Of a stretch of DNA of 64,000 nt, positions 35,827-44,292 are shown piece after piece; within the stretch, counting starts at the first letter, position 1; each line of letters opens with the position of its first letter. The notes under the pieces were generated by a model, which saw only the letters and a list, made by a program, of their open reading frames with translations, made no database searches and was not told where the DNA came from. The stretch lies in the NCBI RefSeq assembly GCF_030816015.1, contig NZ_JAUSXN010000001.1:372001-436000 (forward strand), given 5' to 3'. The position numbers and the translations under genes are program-made. The DNA comes from Pedobacter sp. W3I1. Its GTDB lineage: Bacteria; Bacteroidota; Bacteroidia; Sphingobacteriales; Sphingobacteriaceae.

Positions 35827-36999
35827 ATGTTAGATTCTGCTTTTTTCGACCAGGTTTTTTGGGGCAACACCGTTAAGGCCTATTTTCTTTTCGGGGGAAT
35901 ACTTTTTTTAGGCTTAGTTTTCAAAAAAATTGTTTCTAAGCTGTTAAGCGGGCTGCTGTTTAAGCTTTTCAGAAACTTTTCAAACCAATCGCATAACGAT
36001 GCTTTCGTTGCCTTATTGGTAAAGCCTATTGAGGTTTTTATTCTGTTAACTACACTTTATCTTTCCATAAACCAGTTAAAACACCCTTTAGAGGTGGCTG
36101 TATTTCATTACAGTAAATTAATTGGCAAGGTTAAAGAATTAATACCTGTAACCATTGGCGATTGTATTGACCGGATATTTTTATTTGGGATCATCCTATC
36201 TGTTTTTTGGATTATTTTAAGAATAATCGACTTCATTACCCATGTTTTGTTATATAAAGCATCGCTTACGGACAATAAGGCTGACGATCAACTGGTACCT
36301 TTCTTAAAGGAGCTTTTTAAAACCGTTGTAATCTTTATCGGTTTTTTCACCCTTCTGGGTTTTGTTTTCGAGGTAAATGTATTAACGCTGATTACCGGAT
36401 TGGGTATTGGTGGTATTGCCATTGCTTTAGCCGCTAAAGAGAGCTTAGAGAACTTAATAGGTTCATTCACCATCTTTTTAGATAAACCTTTTACCGTTGG
36501 CGACCTTGTAAAGGTTGACGGTGTAGAAGGCACAGTTGAAAAGGTTGGTTTCAGGAGTACAAGGATCAGGACTTCTGAAAAAACCATGGCTACCATACCC
36601 AATAGAGGGATGATTGATGGTGTTTTAGAAAACCTCTCTCTGAGGAATTCCCGGAAAGTATCTTTTGTGATCGGACTTACCTACGAAACCAATTCGGCAT
36701 CGCTAAGAAAAATCATTAGCGAAATAGAAAGTTATGTCAACAATCATGAAGGTACCAGCGATGATGGAAATGCTTCTTTTAAAAGCTTTGGCGATTCTGG
36801 CTTGAACGTAGAGGTTAATTATTTTGTAACCGTACTTAATTATGTCGAGTTCCTTAAAATCAGGCAGGAAATCAATCTGGAAATTATGGATATCGTTATC
36901 CGGAATAAATCAGATTTTGCTTATCCTACGCAGCGTTTAATTAGTGATAGGCCAGCCGCGAGTGATAAAGAAGAGGTAGGTAATGATGCTATGGATTAG
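35827..36999 (+). CDS. Mechanosensitive ion channel of the MscS family
   Basis: 390 residues. Membrane segments at about 16-32, 55-72, 108-130 and 155-176, then the pore helix GLGIGGIAIALAAKESLENLIGS followed by the beta domain (DKPFTVGDLVKVDGVEGTVE, FRSTRIRT) and a C-terminal alpha/beta cage. The glycine/alanine pattern of the pore helix is that of MscS, which opens on osmotic downshock. TACCTTTG ends 4 bp before the start codon. No partner genes. Confidence 0.93.
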   Translation: MLDSAFFDQVFWGNTVKAYFLFGGILFLGLVFKKIVSKLLSGLLFKLFRNFSNQSHNDAFVALLVKPIEVFILLTTLYLSINQLKHPLEVAVFHYSKLIGKVKELIPVTIGDCIDRIFLFGIILSVFWIILRIIDFITHVLLYKASLTDNKADDQLVPFLKELFKTVVIFIGFFTLLGFVFEVNVLTLITGLGIGGIAIALAAKESLENLIGSFTIFLDKPFTVGDLVKVDGVEGTVEKVGFRSTRIRTSEKTMATIPNRGMIDGVLENLSLRNSRKVSFVIGLTYETNSASLRKIISEIESYVNNHEGTSDDGNASFKSFGDSGLNVEVNYFVTVLNYVEFLKIRQEINLEIMDIVIRNKSDFAYPTQRLISDRPAASDKEEVGNDAMD

Positions 37000-37070
37000 A
37001 TAGATTCTGTTGCTGACTTCCGTCGTCTGTGTCTCACTCAATGTTTTTATTTAGTAGAAAAACAAAAAGA

Positions 37071-37149
37071 TGTCATCCTGAGCCTGTCGAAGGACAACCT
37101 TTTTTAGATTTTTCGCATTTAAGGTCTTCGACAAGCTCAGACTGACAAC
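37071..37149. repeat. Dispersed inverted repeat, family A, copy 2
   Basis: Arms CATCCTGAGCCTGTCGAAGG and CTTCGACAAGCTCAGACTGA around about 35 bp of AT-rich sequence. Best-preserved copy of the family in this window (others at 4312 and 44201). Confidence 0.75.
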
Positions 37150-37257
37150 GAGATGTTTAATTTGATAACATTGGCGTCTCGCAGATCACAAAACATAGTT
37201 TGCTGAGACAATTTGCTGGTGCGTTAGACGGCATTTGATAAACAAAGAGACGCTGTT

Positions 37258-37375
37258 CTTTTTTTGGAAAGCAAGGGCAGCGGTACTATTGAGGTGTGTT
37301 CCTGCTATTCACTACAAGTCCGCTCCCGATGAAAAATCGGGATCCGGGCTTTCCGTTGCTATCAGGTTTAGGTGG
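37258..37375. repeat. Dispersed intergenic repeat, family D, copy 2
   Basis: Same block order as 3751-3875: TTTTTTGGAAAGCAA, then ACTACAAGTCCGC, then CCCGATGAAAAATCGGG and GGGCTTTCC. An 81-codon open frame across it (37235-37480) has no protein-like features and is not called as a gene. The rest of 37000-37514 holds no gene. Confidence 0.75.
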
Positions 37376-37461
37376 ATTCTTCAGTGTTTCAAAATCCTTT
37401 CAGTTCCCGTGGTCTGTATCCTCACGGACCACCACGTTAATCTAAATGGTAGTAAAAACAA

Positions 37462-37498
37462 AAAAGCCGACTTAGCATAAACTAAATCGGCTTCTTTT
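37462..37498 (-). terminator. Terminator after psd
   Basis: On the minus strand the stem AAGCCGATTTAG / CTAAGTCGGCTT is followed by TTTTTTGTTTTT. It lies 16 bp after the psd stop. Confidence 0.85.
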
Positions 37499-37514
37499 AT
37501 GGTCAAATGTTGTT

Positions 37515-38174
37515 TTAACTTAAAGTCGCTAGCGTAGTTATTCCACCTTTTACAACCTGATTAAGCTCTACGTTAACCTTTGTACCTACGGGCAAAAATA
37601 CATCAACCCTCGAGCCGAATTTGATGAAACCGAACTGCTCGGCTTGTATCACCTGATCGCCTTCTTTTACATACCATACAATTCTACGTGCTAAAGCACC
37701 TGCAATTTGACGGAACAATACAGGAGTGCCATTTTTATGCTCCACAACAGTTGTGGTACGTTCGTTCTCTGTTGATGATTTTGGATTCCATGCCGCCAGA
37801 TATTTCCCCGGGTGATATTTAAAGAACTTCACCACTCCCGAAATCGGATTACGGTTAATGTGAACATTTACCGGCGACATAAAAATCGAAACCTGTAAAC
37901 GTTTATCTTTAAAGTATTCGCCTTCTTCTGTTTCCTCGATTACCACCACTTTACCATCCGCCGGGCAAATGACCAGGTTCTCGCCTGAAGAAAAGCTGCG
38001 GCTTGGGTTACGGAAAAACTGCAGTACAATGATAAATAATACAGCCGAAAAGATGTAAATGAACCAGCGCAACCAGGTGATGTCGTGATATTTATAATCG
38101 ACTACTGCGTTGATTACGAAAATAAACAATATGCTTAAGGCAATTGTGGTGTAGCCTTCTTTATGTATGGTCAT
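37515..38174 (-). CDS. psd: Phosphatidylserine decarboxylase proenzyme (short type)
   Basis: 219 residues. It makes phosphatidylethanolamine from phosphatidylserine and uses a pyruvoyl group formed by self-cleavage at Gly-Ser near residue 186 in KFGSRVDVFLPVG (the LGST site of the long enzyme). Two hydrophobic segments at about 10-27 and 34-52 anchor it; VICPADGKVVVIEE and IFMSPVNVHINRNP are family motifs. This is the short bacterial/archaeal-like form common in Bacteroidota. It lies 55 bp after hpt on the same strand. Confidence 0.94.
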   Translation of the reverse strand: MTIHKEGYTTIALSILFIFVINAVVDYKYHDITWLRWFIYIFSAVLFIIVLQFFRNPSRSFSSGENLVICPADGKVVVIEETEEGEYFKDKRLQVSIFMSPVNVHINRNPISGVVKFFKYHPGKYLAAWNPKSSTENERTTTVVEHKNGTPVLFRQIAGALARRIVWYVKEGDQVIQAEQFGFIKFGSRVDVFLPVGTKVNVELNQVVKGGITTLATLS

Positions 38175-38229
38175 TGTGTTCGGAATTATTGGGCAAAGGT
38201 GCGAAAAATAAATTAATCCAATCTAAAAA

Positions 38230-38772
38230 TTATGCCTCAGTTGCTCTATAAATATCGGTTAAGTTTCTGCCAAGCCCATTATAATCTAGTCCATAACCCA
38301 CCACAAACTCATTAGGTATTTCAAAACCAACGTATTCCAGTTCTTCAATTTCATGTTTTAGCGCACCTGGCTTAAGTAAAAGAGACGCTACTTTAATTGA
38401 AGCCGGATTTTTTTCTTTTATCGTTTTTAAAATATGTGTTAAGGTTAAGCCTGTATCAACAATATCTTCCACAATGATAATATCTCTGCCTTCGATGTTA
38501 TCGGGCAGTCCGATTAATTCTTTTACATTTCCAGAGCTTGCTGTTCCTTCGTAAGAAGCCACACGCATAAAAGAAACTTCGCAGGGTATGTTAATTTCTT
38601 TGATCAAGTCGGCCAGAAACAAGAAACTGCCGTTTAGCACGCCGATAAACAGAGGGCACCTGCCCTCATAGTCAACATTCATCTGGATGCCCAGCAAACG
38701 AATCCTTTTATTTAGTGTATCATTTTCTAAAAATATCTCGAACTCTTTATCCTCTACTTTTATTTTGTGCAT
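38230..38772 (-). CDS. hpt: Hypoxanthine phosphoribosyltransferase
   Basis: 180 residues. Purine salvage: joins hypoxanthine (and guanine) to PRPP. The PRPP loop is IIIVEDIVDTGLTLTHIL near residues 97-114; GVLNGSFLFLADL and the C-terminal FVVGYGLDYNGLGRNL complete the type I phosphoribosyltransferase fold. The start is the ATG at 38772. Probably co-transcribed with psd downstream. Confidence 0.94.
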   Translation of the reverse strand: MHKIKVEDKEFEIFLENDTLNKRIRLLGIQMNVDYEGRCPLFIGVLNGSFLFLADLIKEINIPCEVSFMRVASYEGTASSGNVKELIGLPDNIEGRDIIIVEDIVDTGLTLTHILKTIKEKNPASIKVASLLLKPGALKHEIEELEYVGFEIPNEFVVGYGLDYNGLGRNLTDIYRATEA

Positions 38773-38808
38773 GCTGCTGTTAAAATAGTTTAAATGTTGG
38801 AACGTTGT

Positions 38809-39012
38809 AATGTTGGTTAATTGTTTAAATCGGTTAACCGGTTAATTGTTGATTTAACTAAGAACTGTAAACTGCGAATTGAAAACTTGGCCCTGGTTAA
38901 TTGTTTAAATCTGCTAATCATCTCCAAGCGCCCAACTCTAAATTCCAAACTAATTTTAGTTAATTGTTTTATCGTTTGACTCAACTGTAAACTGCCAATT
39001 GGCAACTACAAA
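38809..39012. repeat. Degenerate direct repeats, family E (GTTAATTG / AACTGTAAACTG)
   Basis: The gap before hpt is made of imperfect copies of TTGGTTAATTGTTTAAATC (three) and AACTGTAAACTGCCAATTG-like units (three). Related low-complexity blocks occupy 48303-48500, 61565-61625 and parts of 43353-43385. The open frame across it (38817-39005) is an artefact. Confidence 0.7.
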
Positions 39013-39016
39013 CTGA

Positions 39017-41176
39017 TTACTGCTGAGCCTTTTCCAATTCCTTTTGTCTTCTTCGTTCTTCCCTTCGCTCCTGTCTCAGCTGTTTTTTGGTTTTACCAGT
39101 ATCGGCAGGGCTGGTTATCTGTTTGCTCGAAGTATCTTTTTTAGATCCTCCGCCAAAAATACGGTCGAATAAACTTTTGTTTTTATCCTGAACAATGATA
39201 GGTGGCAATCCATCTTCATCATCGTCGAATGCGGTTGTGTCAATAACAGCAGTATCAGGTGCTAAATACTGGCGTAAACCTTCTCTTAAACGTACATTGT
39301 AAAAGCCATAGCCAGAAGTATCGCTTGCTACCAGCCCTCTTCTTGCCATAATATTTCCCATAAACCTAAAGTAGTTGAACATATAAGGTTTCAAGCTGCC
39401 ATCGGCCATAAATTTGTACATAGATGCTTTTGGCTTAGGTACAATACTCGCCAGAAACAAACCATCACCAATGGTTAAATCGGCAGGTTGTTTTCCGAAA
39501 TAATAGCGTGAAGCCTCTCCTATTCCATAAATATTCTGGCCGAGCTCCATAATGTTAAAATACACCTCTAGCATCCGCTGTTTGCTTACCAGGTGATTAT
39601 GTTCGATCAGCCAAACAATTAAAATTTCTTCAGCCTTACGGGCCAGTGTTTTTTGACGGCTTAAATAAACGTTTTTAACCAGCTGCATGCTGATGGTACT
39701 GCCACCGCGTTTAAATTTCTTTTCTTTAAAGTTTACGGCAATAGATTTACGGATCGATTCTTCAACAAAACCATTATGTGTAAAAAATGAAGGATCTTCT
39801 GCTGTTAAAACCGCATTGATAAAGTTTTTAGATATTGAAGATAAAGGGGTAAAATTAGGGTTTGATGGACCTATGGTAATATTACGCATTGGTTTGCCAT
39901 ACTCATAAGGCGTATAAACAAACGGACTGTTGATTTTTTGCAGATTGGTTTTACCCCATTGTACAATTTTGAAATCAACGGGGGTTAACGTAGAACTGAA
40001 GCGGACACTGTCTGGTATTTTAGTGTCTAAATAAAAATTAAGATTGTATTTAATCTTACCATGTACTTTTAATCCTTCCAGCGATTCGAACAGGCCTTGT
40101 GGAAAAGCATCTAAAACCCCTTGCGCATCCTGTTCTTCGGCATTTAGCTTTAGCTCATATATTTTATTCTTTCCTAAAGTATATTTAACAAAGGGGTGGA
40201 TCTGTGCGTTTTTTAAATAGGCTGTTGAGGTGCTGTCTAAGGCAACATAATTTGGCCCAACCAAAATATCAGCATCCAGTTTCGCGCTTTGTATAATAAT
40301 ATCGTTTGAAGCAATGCGGGGTTGATTAATCAACATGTTTTTAACTGACCAGGAACCAGAGATCTTATAATCATCGCCGCTGTATTTTGCATTTTTAAGT
40401 TCGGTTTGTAAGGTGTCGAAGCTTATTTTTGCATGGAGCTTATTATTCAGGTAAGGTAATTCGAGTTTCTTTCCGTCTGCATAAGCCATAAAACGTAATT
40501 CTTTGCTACCAGGGTTTACATAGCCATCTACATGCCAGGTAGATTCGTTATTGTTCACATCAATGGTTGATTTTAAATCACCGCCATCAATTGTGGCAGT
40601 GGTTGCAAAACTCAATTTGGCCGTATCGTGATCGTTTAGTTTAAAAACCATGTTTTTCACATCCATATCGTCAGGGATTTTATATAAAACCTGATTTAAG
40701 ATGTTGCTGGCTATTTCTGGTAAGTTGGCTTTTCGATTGGTTTGAGTGCTGTCTTTTTTCTTACGTTTTAAGATGAAATCGATATTTGTGGTCGAATCTT
40801 TAAGTACCACACTCACAAAACCGTTGTTCAATTTTACTTCTGAGAGTTTTACTTTGCCAAAAATGAGCGGAAAAAGTTTTACACCTACACTGAGTTCGCC
40901 GATGTTTGAAAGTGTATCTCGATCTTTAGGAACGACAGAAATGTTGGTCATTTTAACGGTGCTTAGCCCTGTAAAACCTGCTGATCCGATTTTAACCTCC
41001 AAGTCATAATCCTTATCTGCCTTGGCAATTGCTTTGGCCACCATTTTTTTAAGAAGTGCTTCCCTTTTGCTATAGGCTACTGCACCTAAAGCCATACAAA
41101 CAACTAAAAAAACACCTAAAACCCAGGCTCCGATTTTTAAATATTTTTTTGGGATCTTAATTTTTGGTATTCGCAT
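39017..41176 (-). CDS. AsmA-like/GT51 peptidoglycan transglycosylase fusion
   Basis: 719 residues. Membrane anchor at about 15-35; residues 40-430 resemble AsmA/DUF3971-type periplasmic beta sheet (KIGSAGFTGLSTVKMTNISV, GYVNPGSKELRFMAYADG); residues about 440-620 are a family 51 glycosyltransferase with AEDPSFFTHNGF, the RGGSTISMQLVKN block, ARKAEEI and EVYFNIMELGQNIYGIGEAS. This polymerises lipid II into glycan strands. There is no transpeptidase domain. The tail (from about 690) is strongly basic and charged (RQERREERRRQKELEK). The N-terminal fusion differs from plain MtgA (about 240 residues). Monocistronic. Confidence 0.88.
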   Translation of the reverse strand: MRIPKIKIPKKYLKIGAWVLGVFLVVCMALGAVAYSKREALLKKMVAKAIAKADKDYDLEVKIGSAGFTGLSTVKMTNISVVPKDRDTLSNIGELSVGVKLFPLIFGKVKLSEVKLNNGFVSVVLKDSTTNIDFILKRKKKDSTQTNRKANLPEIASNILNQVLYKIPDDMDVKNMVFKLNDHDTAKLSFATTATIDGGDLKSTIDVNNNESTWHVDGYVNPGSKELRFMAYADGKKLELPYLNNKLHAKISFDTLQTELKNAKYSGDDYKISGSWSVKNMLINQPRIASNDIIIQSAKLDADILVGPNYVALDSTSTAYLKNAQIHPFVKYTLGKNKIYELKLNAEEQDAQGVLDAFPQGLFESLEGLKVHGKIKYNLNFYLDTKIPDSVRFSSTLTPVDFKIVQWGKTNLQKINSPFVYTPYEYGKPMRNITIGPSNPNFTPLSSISKNFINAVLTAEDPSFFTHNGFVEESIRKSIAVNFKEKKFKRGGSTISMQLVKNVYLSRQKTLARKAEEILIVWLIEHNHLVSKQRMLEVYFNIMELGQNIYGIGEASRYYFGKQPADLTIGDGLFLASIVPKPKASMYKFMADGSLKPYMFNYFRFMGNIMARRGLVASDTSGYGFYNVRLREGLRQYLAPDTAVIDTTAFDDDEDGLPPIIVQDKNKSLFDRIFGGGSKKDTSSKQITSPADTGKTKKQLRQERREERRRQKELEKAQQ

Positions 41177-41307
41177 ATAGTCGTTAAAATGGTTAATTGC
41201 TTAAACGTAACAATTAAATGTTTATTTCGTGTTAAAATTACAGTTAAAAAGCCTAAATAAAAGTATTTGTGGCTATGTTTTGTTAATTTTGAATTTAAAT
41301 TAATACC

Positions 41308-42384
41308 ATGCAGATTAGCCCGCAACAAGTTTTAGATGCGCTTAAAAATGTTGAAGATCCCGATCTTAAAAAAGATCTGGTTACCTTAAACATGATTAAA
41401 GATTTACAGATTACAGATAACCAGGTCAATTTTACATTAGAGCTTACTACACCGGCATGTCCGATGAAGGAAATGCTAAAAAATGCCTGTACAAATGCCA
41501 TCAGGCATTTTGTGTCGCCAACGGCAGAAGTCGTAATCAATGTAACTTCGAGGGTTACCCAACCAAGCAATTCATCATCACTGGATAACATCAAAAACAT
41601 TATTTTGGTTTCGTCAGGAAAAGGAGGAGTTGGTAAATCTACTGTAGCGAGTAATCTGGCAGTTGTATTGGCTAAAGATGGCGCCAAAGTTGGCCTTATC
41701 GATGCCGATATTTATGGCCCGTCAGTACCAACCATGTTCGATTTGGTTGATGCCAAGCCAGGGGCGGAAGAAACCGCTGATGGTAAAACTAAAATTTTAC
41801 CCATCGAAAAATACGGGATAAAATTATTATCCTTAGGTTTTTTTGCTGATCCAGGTCAACCAGTGCCATGGCGTGGACCAATGGCGTCGAATGCAGTAAA
41901 ACAATTGTTTAACGATACCAACTGGGGAGAATTGGATTATCTGATTGTAGATCTTCCACCGGGAACAGGCGATATCCACATCACCATTACGCAGAGTTTC
42001 CCAATTTCAGGAGCGGTTGTAGTTACTACACCGCAACAGGTTGCACTGGCCGATACGCATAAAGGTTTGGCCATGTTCAGAATGCCTGGAATTAATATCC
42101 CGGTTTTAGGTGTCATAGAAAACATGTCGTATTTTACACCAGCAGAATTGCCGGAGAATAAGTATTATATCTTCGGAAAGGGTGGCGGAACAGAACTTGC
42201 AGCACGTTTTGATGTGCCTTTTTTGGGCGAAATTCCAATTATCCAGAGTATTTCGGAAGCTGGAGATAAAGGGAAACCGGTGGCATTAAACCAAAATCCT
42301 TTACTGGATGTTATATTTGGAGATATTGCAAGTAAAATTGCACAACAAATATCCATCAACAATGCGCAAATGGTGAATTGCTAA
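41308..42384 (+). CDS. Mrp/NBP35-family iron-sulfur carrier ATPase
   Basis: 358 residues. An N-terminal MIP18 (DUF59) domain (LDALKNVEDPDLKKDLVTLN, TPACPMKEML) precedes a deviant P-loop ATPase: SGKGGVGKSTVASNLA, DADIYGPSVP and DLPPGTGDIH. The family carries Fe-S clusters to target proteins. The CxxC pair that usually follows ENMSYF is absent; the sequence reads ENMSYFTPAELPENKYYIFG, so cluster binding must differ. The next gene is a NifU C-terminal Fe-S scaffold, 34 bp downstream, which supports a Fe-S role. Confidence 0.94.
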   Translation: MQISPQQVLDALKNVEDPDLKKDLVTLNMIKDLQITDNQVNFTLELTTPACPMKEMLKNACTNAIRHFVSPTAEVVINVTSRVTQPSNSSSLDNIKNIILVSSGKGGVGKSTVASNLAVVLAKDGAKVGLIDADIYGPSVPTMFDLVDAKPGAEETADGKTKILPIEKYGIKLLSLGFFADPGQPVPWRGPMASNAVKQLFNDTNWGELDYLIVDLPPGTGDIHITITQSFPISGAVVVTTPQQVALADTHKGLAMFRMPGINIPVLGVIENMSYFTPAELPENKYYIFGKGGGTELAARFDVPFLGEIPIIQSISEAGDKGKPVALNQNPLLDVIFGDIASKIAQQISINNAQMVNC

Positions 42385-42418
42385 AAAATTACTATTTTTA
42401 TAAATTAAAATATATATA

Positions 42419-42664
42419 ATGAATTTAACAGAACAAGTAGAACAGGCATTGGAAACTATCAGGCCGTATTTAAAGGCTGATGGAGGTGATGTTTCTGTTG
42501 AAGAAATTACATCTGAAGGAACGGTAAAGCTTAAGCTTTTAGGCAACTGCGGTTCTTGCCCAATGAGTTTTATGACTATGAAATCTGGTATCGAACAAGC
42601 CATTATGAAAGCTGTTCCGCAAATCACTTCAGTAGTTGCAGTTAACCTGGCTGAGCAAGATTAA
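42419..42664 (+). CDS. NifU C-terminal domain Fe-S scaffold protein
   Basis: 81 residues, one NifU-C (Nfu) domain: IRPYLKADGGDVSVEEI, GTVKLKLLGNCGSCPMSFMT with the CxxC cluster ligands, and IEQAIMKAVPQITSV. Nfu proteins hold and transfer 4Fe-4S clusters. It is co-directional with the Mrp gene and probably in the same operon. Confidence 0.95.
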   Translation: MNLTEQVEQALETIRPYLKADGGDVSVEEITSEGTVKLKLLGNCGSCPMSFMTMKSGIEQAIMKAVPQITSVVAVNLAEQD

Positions 42665-42717
42665 GCTTTAACACTATTTAACAAGGAAGTTTTATTAATA
42701 AAATTACTTTTGTCTTA

Positions 42718-43353
42718 ATGAGATATTGTGTTGCCCTAATTTGCCTTATTTTTTCTGTAACCGCTTTTGCACAACAAAAGCCGGCACAGGATAAACTCAT
42801 CCAATTTTCAGGGATTATTACCGATATCGATAGCTCAAACGTGATTCCTTATGTTACCATCACCAATCTTTCTGCCAAGAGTAAAAGGGTTGGTGCCGAT
42901 TACAGAGGCTACTTTACCTTTATTGTTAATCCTGGCGATACCATCTTGTTCACCGCCATTGGTTACAAGAAGTTTTCTACGGTAATTCCTGAAAGCACAC
43001 CGGATAGCAAGTATACCATTATGGTTAAACTGAAAGCCAATGTAATCGATTTACCATCGGTGCGTGTTTTTCCTTGGGCAACAACAGAAGAATTTACCCG
43101 CGAGTTTTTATCAATGAAACTGGCGGATGATGATATGGCCATAGCCAAAAAAAACCTTTCTCGCTCCTCAATTGATGGTTTAATCCAAACTTTGCCACGT
43201 GACGGACAAGAAATAGGTAGCCAAAACTATCGGTATAATTTCGATAGGATGATCAATAAGAATATGGTTCAAACCAATCCGCTGCTCAACCCTTTCGCAT
43301 GGGGTAAGCTGATGCAGCAGATTTTTGATGGCGATAAGAGCCGGACGAATTAG
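42718..43353 (+). CDS. Exported protein with carboxypeptidase-regulatory-like domain
   Basis: 211 residues with signal peptide MRYCVALICLIFSVTAFA. Residues 28-100 form a CarboxypepD_reg-like beta domain (SGIITDIDSSNVIPYVTITN, GYFTFIVNPGDTILFTAIGY), as found at the start of SusC-type receptors, here without a receptor. The remaining part (WATTEEFTREFLSMKLADDD) is helical and unassigned. TACTTTTG lies 6 bp before the start, a possible -7 box. Confidence 0.85.
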   Translation: MRYCVALICLIFSVTAFAQQKPAQDKLIQFSGIITDIDSSNVIPYVTITNLSAKSKRVGADYRGYFTFIVNPGDTILFTAIGYKKFSTVIPESTPDSKYTIMVKLKANVIDLPSVRVFPWATTEEFTREFLSMKLADDDMAIAKKNLSRSSIDGLIQTLPRDGQEIGSQNYRYNFDRMINKNMVQTNPLLNPFAWGKLMQQIFDGDKSRTN

Positions 43354-43437
43354 TCTGGAGTCTTGAGTTCGGAGTCTTTAGTCCTGGGTGCAGAAGACCA
43401 AGCACTATTTAATCATTACCCTAATTTTATTTAGTTA

Positions 43438-43505
43438 GTCATTATCCTGAACTTGTTTCGGGATCTATGCTGCTATAAAGATCCTGAAACAGTTCAGGAG
43501 GACGG
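43438..43505. repeat. Dispersed palindromic repeat, family B, copy 2
   Basis: Arms TCATTATCCTGAACTTGTTT (then CGGGATC) and GATCCTGAAACAGTTCAGGA around about 15 bp. Related to 28031-28153. The text before it (43353-43385) is of the degenerate GAGTCTTGAGTTCGGAGTC kind. Confidence 0.7.
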
Positions 43506-43538
43506 ATCGTAAGGTAATTGATGTCGGATTAGGCGAAT

Positions 43539-43566
43539 AAAAAAGGGAAAACGTTTCCATTTTCCC
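43539..43566 (-). terminator. Terminator after def
   Basis: On the minus strand the stem GGGAAAA / TTTTCCC encloses TGGAAACG and is followed by TTTTTT. It begins 22 bp after the def stop. Confidence 0.75.
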
Positions 43567-43587
43567 TCTAACATCTTAAATCAAAAC

Positions 43588-44148
43588 TTATCGTTTCTTA
43601 CTTTTATTCGGGAATTTCATTTTGTAATCTGTTTTGATGTTACCTTTCGAAATCGCATCCAGTTTACTTTTAAGCATCGTTTTACGGAGCACACTCACTT
43701 TATCGGTAAACAATTTTCCTTCGATATGATCATATTCATGTTGGATTACGCGTGCGGGCATTCCATCTACATCATCTGTATGCTCTACCCAGTTTTCATC
43801 AAAGTAAGTGATCTTGATGTTGGGTTTACGCATAATGTTTTCGCGGATATCAGGAATGCTTAAGCAGCCTTCGTTAAAACTCCAGGCCTCTCCAGTTTCT
43901 TCCAAAATTTGTGCATTAATAAATACTTTTTTATAACCTGGTTTGCCATCTTCATCTTCGCCTGTATCTACAATAAACAAACGAATAGGCAAACCAATTT
44001 GAGGAGCAGCTAAGCCCACACCGTTTGCATAATACATGGTGTCGAACATGTCGCTGATTAATTGTTCTAATCCTGGATAATCTTTATCAATATCGGTCCC
44101 TACCTTTTTTAAAACAGGATCGCCGTAAGCTACTATTGGTAATTTCAT
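43588..44148 (-). CDS. def: Peptide deformylase
   Basis: 186 residues. Removes the N-formyl group from new proteins. All three motifs are present: GVGLAAPQIGL, EGCLSIP (metal Cys) and QHEYDHIEG (metal His and catalytic Glu). Length and the long loop GEDEDGKPGYKK before EGCLS fit Bacteroidota enzymes. A basic tail (MKFPNKSKKR) closes it. Monocistronic with terminator. Confidence 0.97.
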   Translation of the reverse strand: MKLPIVAYGDPVLKKVGTDIDKDYPGLEQLISDMFDTMYYANGVGLAAPQIGLPIRLFIVDTGEDEDGKPGYKKVFINAQILEETGEAWSFNEGCLSIPDIRENIMRKPNIKITYFDENWVEHTDDVDGMPARVIQHEYDHIEGKLFTDKVSVLRKTMLKSKLDAISKGNIKTDYKMKFPNKSKKR

Positions 44149-44200
44149 TGTATTATATTTTTTCAGATGTAGATCTGAGCTTATTAATTATTATAAATCG

Positions 44201-44262
44201 CTGTCAGTCTGAGCTTGTCGAAGACCTATGGTTAAGTCCTTCGACAAGCTCAGGATGACAAA
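44201..44262. repeat. Dispersed inverted repeat, family A, copy 3
   Basis: Arms GTCAGTCTGAGCTTGTCGAA and TTCGACAAGCTCAGGATGAC, orientation opposite to the copy at 37071. It lies between def and the M16 protease gene. Confidence 0.75.
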
Positions 44263-44292
44263 ACGAGTGGTTTTGACTTACAAAAATAAGAA

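Noticed and set aside
37235..37480. 81-codon open frame on plus strand
   Set aside because: It lies within the family D repeat and reads as no recognisable protein; low-complexity and repeat-derived.
38817..39005. 62-codon frame on the minus strand before hpt
   Set aside because: Made of the degenerate GTTAATTG/AACTG repeats; no protein-like features.
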